The notes beneath the pieces are model-generated. The model did no database searches and was not told the DNA's origin. It was given only the letters and a program-made list of their open reading frames with translations. From contig JAEWHZ010000190.1 of NCBI GenBank assembly GCA_023387585.1, positions 1 through 11,401 on the forward strand: 11,401 bases of DNA, written 5' to 3'. Below, one piece after another: positions 5,386 to 11,401 of this stretch; position 1 is the stretch's first letter; each line of letters begins with the position of its first letter. The position numbers were made by a program, and so were the translations under genes. This DNA is from Pseudomonadota bacterium. Lineage in GTDB: Bacteria; Pseudomonadota; Alphaproteobacteria; Rhizobiales; Devosiaceae.

Positions 5386-8175
5386 TCAGGCATTCACGGC
5401 CTTCTTCTCCTCGCGCCGCTCGAACACGTCCATCAGAGCATCGTGGATGCGGCGCTGGCGGGTGCGCGAATGGATTTTCTGGCCCGTCAGGTCGGTGACG
5501 TAGAACACGTCGACCGCCTTCTCGCCATAGGTGCCGATATGCGCCGAGCCGATGGTCAGGCTGAGATCGGATATCACGCGGGTGAGCTGGTGCAGCAGCC
5601 CCATGCGGTCGAGCCCCGAGGCCTCGATCACCGTGAATTTTTCCGACAGCGAGTTCGACACCATCACCTCGGCCGGCAGCGAGAACGGGCGCAGCCGCTT
5701 GTTGTGCCGGCTCTCCTTGCCCAGGTCGATCAGGATCTGGCGCTGGCCCTGCAAGAGCTGGCGTACCGTGTCGATGATGCGGGTCGCGCGTACCTTCTCG
5801 TCCTCGTCCGAGGTGAAGCTGCGCCGCAGCCGGAAGGTGTCGATCGCCCGCCCGTCGCGGGTGGAGAAGATCTGCGCCCCGATGATCGAGGCGTCCTGCA
5901 TGGTGCAGGCCCCGGCGATCAGCGACAAGAGCCGCGGATGGTCGGGCGTATAGAACGACACCTCGGTGATGCCCTCGAACGCCTTGACGCGGATCGAGCC
6001 GGCAAAGGCCTCGCCCGCGCGATCCGCCTGGCGGATCATCCGCGCATGCCCCACCTGCAATTCGGGCTCGGCGCGCAGCCAGTAATGGTCGTAATGCCGC
6101 CCCAGATAGGCTTTGACCTCTTCCGGGTCCCAGCTTTCCAGCGCCCCCGCCAGCATGTCCCGCACCGCCTCGATGCGGTCCGACTGCGTCACCTGCGTAT
6201 GCCCGCCCGACAGCAGCGGCTCGGTGGCATAATAGAGCGCGCGCAAAAGCGAGCCCTTCCACCCCGTCCACACGCCCGGTCCCACCGCGCGGATGTCGCA
6301 GGCGGTCAGGATCATCAGCAGCGCCAGCCGCTGCGGCGATTGCACGATGTCGGCGAAGGCTTTTGCCGTCTCCGGGTCCTGGATGTCGCGCGCCTGCGCC
6401 ACCTCGCTCATCAAGAGGTGATGTTCGACCAGCCAGGCCACGGTGTCGGTCTCGGCTGCGCTCAGCCCCAGCCGCGGGCACAGCCGCCGCGCGATGCGGG
6501 CGCCGGCGACGGAATGGTCCTCCGGCCTGCCCTTGGCGATGTCGTGCAGGAACAGCGCCACATAGAGCAGCCGCGTGTCGTTGAGCTGGGGCAGCAGTTC
6601 ATGGGTCAGCGGCAGCTCGTCGCGCAGCCCGCCATTGGCGATCTCGGCCATCACCCCCACGGCGCGGATCAGGTGCTCGTCGACCGTATAGTGGTGGTAC
6701 ATGTTGAACTGCATCAGTGCGACGATCTTGCCGAATTCGGGCACGAACCGGCCCAGCACCCCGGATTCGTTCATCGCCCGCAGCATGCGCTCCACCGAGA
6801 GCGGCGCGGTCAGCACGGAGAGGAAATACGCGTTCGCCCGCCGGTCGGCGCGCAAGCCGTTGTCGATCAGCCGCAGCGAGCGGCGCACCGCCTTGACCAG
6901 CTCGGGATGCAGCAGCAGCGCCTCGCGCCCGGCGATCAGGAACAGCTTGATCAGATTGGCCGGATCGGTCTCGAAGGCGTTTTCGCGCACCACGTTCAGC
7001 CGCCCGGAATCGACGATGAAATCCGCCTCGCCGCGGATTTTCTGCTTGCCGCGCCGGAACGGCGCCAGCACGCGCCCGACGAGGTCCATGTCCTTGGCAT
7101 GGGCGAATTCGAGGCTGGTGCAGAAGATGCGCGTCAGATCGCCCACATCCTTGGCGACGAGGAAATAGCGCTTCATGAAGCGCTCGACCCCGAGCATCCC
7201 GAGCCGCTCGCCATACCCCATGCGCCGCGCCAGATCCGGCTGCACGTCGAAGGTCAGCTTCTCCTCGGCGCGCCCGGTCACGAAATGCAGGTGGCAGCGC
7301 ACCGCCCACAAAAAGTCCTCGGCGCGCTGGAACACGCGGTATTCGGACTGGTCGAACACGCCCTTGCCGATCAGCTCCTGCGCGTCGCGCACCTGGTAGA
7401 AATACTTGCCGATCCAGAACAGCGTGTTGAGGTCGCGCAACCCCCCCTTGCCGTCCTTGATGTTGGGCTCGACCACATAGCGCGTATTGCCCATCTGCCG
7501 GTGGCGCTCGTCACGCTCGGCCATTTTCGCCGCGATGAATTCCGGCCCGCTGCGCGGCACGATCTCGGAGGCGAAGCGCGTCACCAGCTGCTCGAACAGA
7601 TGCGCGTGCCCGGTCAGGAACCGCGCCTCGAGCGTCGCCGTGCGCACCGTCATGTCGGTGCGCGCCATGCGCAGGCATTCGTCCACCGAGCGCACCGCGT
7701 GCCCGACCTTCTGGCCCAAATCCCACAGCATGTAGAGCACGTATTCGGTGACCTGCTCGCCCCAGGGCGTCTGGCGATAGGGCAGGATGAACAAGAGGTC
7801 GATGTCCGAGCCCGGCGCCAGCGTGCCGCGCCCATACCCGCCCACCGCCGCCAGCGCGATGGTCTCGGCGCCCGAGGGGTTGGTCAGCGGATAGACGTGC
7901 CTGGTCGCGAACAGGTGGATGAAGCGCACGATCTCGTCCTGCGCCGCCGACAGGTGCCGGGCGCATCTGAGCCCCTTGCTGGTTTCGAGCAATTCCGCCT
8001 CGGCGCCGGCCCGGGCATCGGCGAGCACGCCGCGCAGATGGCCGAGCACCATGGCGCGCGCGGCCGGCGCGCGCGGATCGGCACCGTCCAGCAGCGCGCC
8101 GATCTCCTTCTCTATGGTCTCAGCGGTCCTGAGTTCGAAGCCTTCGGGCCTCGTTTCAGTGTCGGCGAGCGTCAT
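5386..8175 (-). CDS. glnD: Bifunctional PII uridylyltransferase/uridylyl-removing enzyme GlnD
   Basis: This cytoplasmic nitrogen sensor uridylylates PII proteins (GlnB/GlnK) when glutamine is low and removes UMP when it is high. The 929 residues follow the full GlnD order. The nucleotidyltransferase domain has GGYGRGTLAPGSDIDLLF at 112-129, with metal-binding D124 and D126. A linker domain is followed by an HD hydrolase domain with H544-D545 in LFLHDIAKGRPEDH. Two C-terminal glutamine-sensing ACT domains follow, at about 737-815 (VSFYTPDHPRLLSLIAG) and 845-925 (TVIEASGLDRMGLLHQLTR). All catalytic motifs are intact. The ATG at 8175 lies inside the end of mutS, giving a 20-nt overlap, and has no clear Shine-Dalgarno, so translational coupling to mutS is likely. 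murJ follows after 24 nt. mutS-glnD-murJ order is familiar in rhizobial genomes. Confidence 0.98.
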   Translation of the reverse strand: MTLADTETRPEGFELRTAETIEKEIGALLDGADPRAPAARAMVLGHLRGVLADARAGAEAELLETSKGLRCARHLSAAQDEIVRFIHLFATRHVYPLTNPSGAETIALAAVGGYGRGTLAPGSDIDLLFILPYRQTPWGEQVTEYVLYMLWDLGQKVGHAVRSVDECLRMARTDMTVRTATLEARFLTGHAHLFEQLVTRFASEIVPRSGPEFIAAKMAERDERHRQMGNTRYVVEPNIKDGKGGLRDLNTLFWIGKYFYQVRDAQELIGKGVFDQSEYRVFQRAEDFLWAVRCHLHFVTGRAEEKLTFDVQPDLARRMGYGERLGMLGVERFMKRYFLVAKDVGDLTRIFCTSLEFAHAKDMDLVGRVLAPFRRGKQKIRGEADFIVDSGRLNVVRENAFETDPANLIKLFLIAGREALLLHPELVKAVRRSLRLIDNGLRADRRANAYFLSVLTAPLSVERMLRAMNESGVLGRFVPEFGKIVALMQFNMYHHYTVDEHLIRAVGVMAEIANGGLRDELPLTHELLPQLNDTRLLYVALFLHDIAKGRPEDHSVAGARIARRLCPRLGLSAAETDTVAWLVEHHLLMSEVAQARDIQDPETAKAFADIVQSPQRLALLMILTACDIRAVGPGVWTGWKGSLLRALYYATEPLLSGGHTQVTQSDRIEAVRDMLAGALESWDPEEVKAYLGRHYDHYWLRAEPELQVGHARMIRQADRAGEAFAGSIRVKAFEGITEVSFYTPDHPRLLSLIAGACTMQDASIIGAQIFSTRDGRAIDTFRLRRSFTSDEDEKVRATRIIDTVRQLLQGQRQILIDLGKESRHNKRLRPFSLPAEVMVSNSLSEKFTVIEASGLDRMGLLHQLTRVISDLSLTIGSAHIGTYGEKAVDVFYVTDLTGQKIHSRTRQRRIHDALMDVFERREEKKAVNA

Positions 8176-10864
8176 TGCGCAGAGATTTCAACCTGTAGAC
8201 CAGCTCGAGCGCTTCGCGGGGCGAAGTCTCGTCGGGGCGAATGGTGTCGAGCAGTTCGCCGACGGGATCGGATGGATCGCCCATGTCCGGCTCCGCCGGC
8301 GCATGCGCGAACAGCGGCAATTCGTCTAGCACGCCGGCGAGGGGCGCGGAAGAGGGGCGCCCGGCCCCGCCTTTTTCCAGCCGTTCCAGCACCTGGCGCG
8401 CCCGCGCCACCACCTCGTCGGGCAGGCCCGCCAGCCGCGCCACCTGGATGCCGTAGGAGCGGTCGGCGGCGCCGCGCCCCACCTCGTGCAGGAACACCAC
8501 CTCGCCCTGCCATTCGCGCACCTTCATGGTGACGTTGGCCACCCGCTCCAGCCGGCTCGCCAGTCCGGTCAGCTCGTGGAAATGCGTGGCGAACAGCGCC
8601 CGGCAGCCGATGCGCGCATTGAGGTGCTCGAGCGTCGCCCAGGCGATCGCCAGCCCGTCGAAGGTCGCCGTGCCGCGCCCGATCTCGTCGAGCACCACCA
8701 GCGAGCGCATGCTGGCCCGCGCCAGGATCGTCGCCGTCTCCACCATCTCGACCATGAAGGTCGAGCGGCCATGGGCGATGTCGTCCGAAGCGCCGACGCG
8801 CGAGAACACGCGGTCGACGACGCCGATATGGGCGCTGTCGGCCGGCACGAAGCTGCCCATCTGCGCCATCACCGCGATCAGCGCGTTCTGGCGCAGATAG
8901 GTCGACTTGCCGCCCATGTTCGGGCCGGTGACGATCCATAGCGCCCCGCCGCCGGCATCGGCGCTGCCGGTCAGGTCGCAATCGTTGGCGACGAAGCTGC
9001 GCCGCGCCTCGGCCACCATGGTCTCGACCACCGGATGCCGCCCGCCGACGATCTCGAAGGCGAGGCTGTCGTCGATGGCCGGCCGCACATAATTGCGCCG
9101 CGCGGCCAGATGCGCCAGCGCCGCCACCACGTCGAGCTCGGCCAGTGCCGCCGCCACCCCGCGCAGCGCCTCGGTGCGCGAAACCACGTCTTCGCTCAGC
9201 CGTTCGAAAATCCGCTGCTCGATGCCGAGCGCGGCTTCGGCGGCGCGCGCGATCCGCCCTTCGAGCTCGGCCAGCTCCGGCGTCGTGAAGCGCATGGCGC
9301 TGGCCAGCGTCTGGCGATGGACGAACCCGCTCTCCGGCTCGAGCAGTCTTTGCCCCTGCGCCGCCGGCAGCTCGACGAAATAGCCCAGCACCCCATTGTG
9401 CTTGATGCGCAGGCTCTTGAGCCCGGTTTCCGCGCTCAGCCGCGCCTCGAGCGCCGCGATCACCCCGCGCGCCTCGGTCGCCAGTCTGCGCTCGCCGTCG
9501 AGTTCGCCGTCATAGCCGGCGCGCACGAACCCGCCCTCGCGCGCCAGCACCGGCACAGTGTCCTCGAGCGCCGAAACGATGTCCTCGGCCAGCGCTTCCG
9601 GCGCGCCGGCCAGCTTTTCGCCCAGCCCCGAAAGCATCGCCGGCAGCGCCTCCGTTGCGCCCAGCCGCTGTCCCAGCGCCACCGCGCCTGCAATCGCGCG
9701 CCCCGCCGCCGACAGGTCGCGCGGCCCCCCGCGACCCAGCGCCAGCCGCGTCATCGCCCGCGCCATGTCCGGCTGGCCCTTGAGGCCGGCGCGCAACTGC
9801 TCGCACAGCACGGGATCGTCCACCAGCGCCGCCACCGCGTCGAGCCGCGCATTGATCGCATCGGCTTGGCGCAGCGGCGCCGCCAGCCGCCGGGCGAATT
9901 CACGCGCCCCGCCGCTCGTCACCGTCAGGTCGATCGCCGCGCGCAGCGAGCCGGCGCTGCCCCCGCGCTGGGCTTCGAGCAGTTCCAGCGAGGCGCGGGT
10001 CGCGAGGTCGATGCCCAGCAGCGTCTCGCCTTCCTCGCGCTCGGGCGGCGCCAGCACCAGCCCCACGCCCTTCTGGCTCTCGCGCACATAAAAGAACAAC
10101 GCCCCGAGCGCCGCGCGCGCCGTGCGGCTATGCGCGGTCGGATCGAACCCGCCATCGGCGAAGATATCGCGTAGCAGGCGCGTCGCCGCCTCGCTGTCGA
10201 AGGTGTCCGGCGCCAGCACCGTCATCCGCCCGGCAAGGTTTTGCGGCACCGCCCGCGCCTCGTCCAGCGCCTGGCGCAGGGGCTCGGAGATCAGGATTTC
10301 CGAAGGATCGAGCCGGGCCAGCATGTCGGCCAGCCCGCCCGTCTCGACTTCGCCCAGATAGGTCTCGCCGGTCGAGATGTCGGCCCAGGCGACCGCGAGC
10401 TCCGCATCGGTGCGCGCCAGCCTTGCCAGCGAGACGAGATAGTTGGCGCCGCGCTGCGGCAGCAGATCGTCCTCGGTCAGCGTGCCGGCGGTCACCAGCC
10501 GCACCACGTCGCGCTTCACCACCGACTTGCCGCCGCGCTTCCGGGCCTCGGCCGGGTCCTCGACCTGCTCGCAGATGGCGACGCGATGCCCGAGCGCGAT
10601 CAGCTTTCGCAGATAGTCCTGCGCGGCATGGATCGGCACGCCGCACATGGGGATGTCCTCGCCCAGATGCCGGCCGCGCTTGGTGAGCACGATGCCGAGC
10701 GCGCCCGAGGCGATCTCGGCATCCTCGAAGAACAGCTCGTAGAAATCGCCCATGCGATAGAACAGCAGATAGCCCGGATTGGCCGACCTGATCTCGAAAT
10801 ACTGCGCCATCATCGGCGTCACGGCTGCCGTCGCAGCGTCGGGAGCAGGCTGGGCCTCGGGCAT
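8156..10864 (-). CDS. mutS: DNA mismatch repair protein MutS
   Basis: This mismatch-recognition ATPase binds mispaired or looped DNA and recruits MutL. The 902 residues cover the complete family layout. The mismatch-binding domain has F41-Y42-E43 in GDFYELF, the Phe-x-Glu that wedges into the mismatch. Connector and lever/clamp domains follow (about 140-610). The ABC-type ATPase has Walker A GPNMGGKS at 647-654, Walker B with D726-E727 in VVLDEIGRGT, and the conserved ATHFHEL segment. The C-terminus SPREALELVYRLKSL matches the usual MutS ending. The start at 10864 gives about 17 residues before TPMMAQYF, similar in length to E. coli MutS. The ATG pair at 10813/10810 is an alternative, but neither has a clear ribosome site. 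It is probably the first gene of the mutS-glnD-murJ transcript. Confidence 0.98.
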   Translation of the reverse strand: MPEAQPAPDAATAAVTPMMAQYFEIRSANPGYLLFYRMGDFYELFFEDAEIASGALGIVLTKRGRHLGEDIPMCGVPIHAAQDYLRKLIALGHRVAICEQVEDPAEARKRGGKSVVKRDVVRLVTAGTLTEDDLLPQRGANYLVSLARLARTDAELAVAWADISTGETYLGEVETGGLADMLARLDPSEILISEPLRQALDEARAVPQNLAGRMTVLAPDTFDSEAATRLLRDIFADGGFDPTAHSRTARAALGALFFYVRESQKGVGLVLAPPEREEGETLLGIDLATRASLELLEAQRGGSAGSLRAAIDLTVTSGGAREFARRLAAPLRQADAINARLDAVAALVDDPVLCEQLRAGLKGQPDMARAMTRLALGRGGPRDLSAAGRAIAGAVALGQRLGATEALPAMLSGLGEKLAGAPEALAEDIVSALEDTVPVLAREGGFVRAGYDGELDGERRLATEARGVIAALEARLSAETGLKSLRIKHNGVLGYFVELPAAQGQRLLEPESGFVHRQTLASAMRFTTPELAELEGRIARAAEAALGIEQRIFERLSEDVVSRTEALRGVAAALAELDVVAALAHLAARRNYVRPAIDDSLAFEIVGGRHPVVETMVAEARRSFVANDCDLTGSADAGGGALWIVTGPNMGGKSTYLRQNALIAVMAQMGSFVPADSAHIGVVDRVFSRVGASDDIAHGRSTFMVEMVETATILARASMRSLVVLDEIGRGTATFDGLAIAWATLEHLNARIGCRALFATHFHELTGLASRLERVANVTMKVREWQGEVVFLHEVGRGAADRSYGIQVARLAGLPDEVVARARQVLERLEKGGAGRPSSAPLAGVLDELPLFAHAPAEPDMGDPSDPVGELLDTIRPDETSPREALELVYRLKSLRNDARRH

Positions 10865-10902
10865 CAGGTCACGGGAGTTTCTGGGCTGTCATCAAGCGCG
10901 GC

Positions 10903-10931
10903 ACGCTAGGGCAGTTGCCGGCCCGAAACAA
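10903..10931 (-). promoter_or_regulatory. Candidate sigma-70 promoter of mutS-glnD-murJ
   Basis: Read on the minus strand, TTGTTT (10931-10926) is followed by a 17-nt spacer and TAGCGT (10908-10903) in the 103-nt gap between the GH43 stop and the mutS start. The spacing is ideal, but the -10 matches only four of six consensus bases. It would give a leader of about 30 nt. No other candidate in the gap looks better. Confidence 0.35.
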
Positions 10932-10967
10932 CAGCCCGCCCCTGCTGAGGACCCGGTTTTGCCCATC

Positions 10968-11401
10968 TCACACCTCGTACCGGTCGCTCTCGTGCCGCAC
11001 CGGCCGATAGATGAAATGCTCGAACCCCGCCCGCAGCGCCGTGCCGTTCAGATCATGCGCCGCCATGCCCACGAAAGCGCCGGTGAAGCTGCCATGCGCC
11101 TGATGGCCGCCGCACTCGTCGGACAGGATCGAGGCATCGAGCACCGGCCCGATCGGCACCAGCTCATCCTCGCCATCGAGCGCATAGGAAAATTGCAGGC
11201 TCTGCCCGCCGCGGATTTTTAGCACCAGCCGCACCTTGCCCTCGGCCGGCAATTGCACCGGATCGGCGGGAAAGCGCAGCTCGCCATTGGGAAAGCTCGC
11301 CTCCGAGCTCATGATCAGCAGCTCGCGCTGCCCGTCCGAATGCGCGGTCACCGCAAGGTAGAAAAAGTTGTAGCGGCTGTAATAGGCGATCAGCCCGGCC
11401 A
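10968..11401 (-). CDS. Glycoside hydrolase family 43 beta-xylosidase, C-terminal part (5' end outside window)
   Basis: The frame is open from the right edge (reading AGLIAYYSRYNFFYLAVTAHSD) to a TGA stop at 10970-10968, giving about 144 residues. This is the C-terminal beta-sandwich (concanavalin-A-like) domain found after the five-bladed propeller of GH43 beta-xylosidases. Its typical features are AYYSRYNFFYLAV, the strand LVLKIRGGQSLQFSYALDG and the ending GSFTGAFVGMAAHDLNG...FEHFIYRP. Such enzymes release xylose, and in some members arabinose, from xylo-oligosaccharides. The catalytic propeller domain is outside the window, so substrate cannot be judged. The GTG at 11351 is internal, because clear family sequence continues upstream of it. 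It reads in the same direction as mutS but is separated by 103 nt and is functionally unrelated. I see no strong terminator after it. Confidence 0.88.
   Translation of the reverse strand, partial: AGLIAYYSRYNFFYLAVTAHSDGQRELLIMSSEASFPNGELRFPADPVQLPAEGKVRLVLKIRGGQSLQFSYALDGEDELVPIGPVLDASILSDECGGHQAHGSFTGAFVGMAAHDLNGTALRAGFEHFIYRPVRHESDRYEV

Noticed and set aside
4432..8532. A 1,366-codon open frame on the plus strand
   Set aside because: It runs antisense to murJ, glnD and the end of mutS. Its composition is rich in Arg, His and Gln, as expected from the reverse complement of high-GC coding DNA, and it has no recognisable domain.

Overview
The window is about 11.4 kb of high-GC DNA. Gene content and order point to an alphaproteobacterium of the Hyphomicrobiales, possibly near Devosia; the genus is a guess from protein style and from the short palindromic repeats downstream of rpoN. 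The region is mostly core genome. It carries a truncated rpoN at the left edge, a truncated glycoside hydrolase family 43 gene at the right edge, and between them a housekeeping block read on the minus strand: mutS, glnD, murJ, trpS, a universal stress protein gene and an Nfu-type Fe-S carrier gene. A small toxin-antitoxin pair is the only clearly accessory module.

Layout from left to right. Positions 1-600 (+) hold the sigma-54 C-terminus, including an exact RpoN box. Positions 601-766 hold three short palindromes in the order A, B, A, starting right after the rpoN stop codon. A minus-strand hairpin terminator at 789-812 closes the convergent nfu gene (843-1409). In front of nfu, a sigma-70 promoter (TTGACC, 17 nt, TAGAAT) has its -10 hexamer inside a near-perfect Irr/ICE iron-control palindrome (1433-1449). 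This is the most informative regulatory signal in the window. Next, on the minus strand, come a UspA-family gene and trpS, probably one transcript. At 3200-3771 (+) lies an RHH antitoxin and PIN toxin (VapBC type), diverging from trpS across an AT-rich, palindrome-rich spacer. The toxin stop codon abuts the murJ stop codon with no base between. The unit mutS-glnD-murJ (10864 to 3772, minus) is tightly packed: mutS and glnD overlap by 20 nt, and glnD and murJ are 24 nt apart.

How they work together. mutS (mismatch repair), glnD (nitrogen sensing by PII uridylylation), murJ (lipid II flippase), trpS (Trp-tRNA charging) and uspA form a neighbourhood common in this order, joined by proximity rather than pathway. 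rpoN and glnD are both linked to nitrogen control in this group, but their placement here looks incidental. The toxin-antitoxin pair appears to have entered between murJ and trpS, leaving trpS with an upstream region shared with the antitoxin promoter.

I found no RNA genes, insertion sequences, CRISPR arrays or clearly new multigene system. The points worth following up are the Irr-box promoter of nfu, the palindrome cassette beside rpoN, and the toxin-antitoxin insertion. No gene-free stretch exceeds 300 bases; the longest, 601-842, is described under its repeats and terminator.
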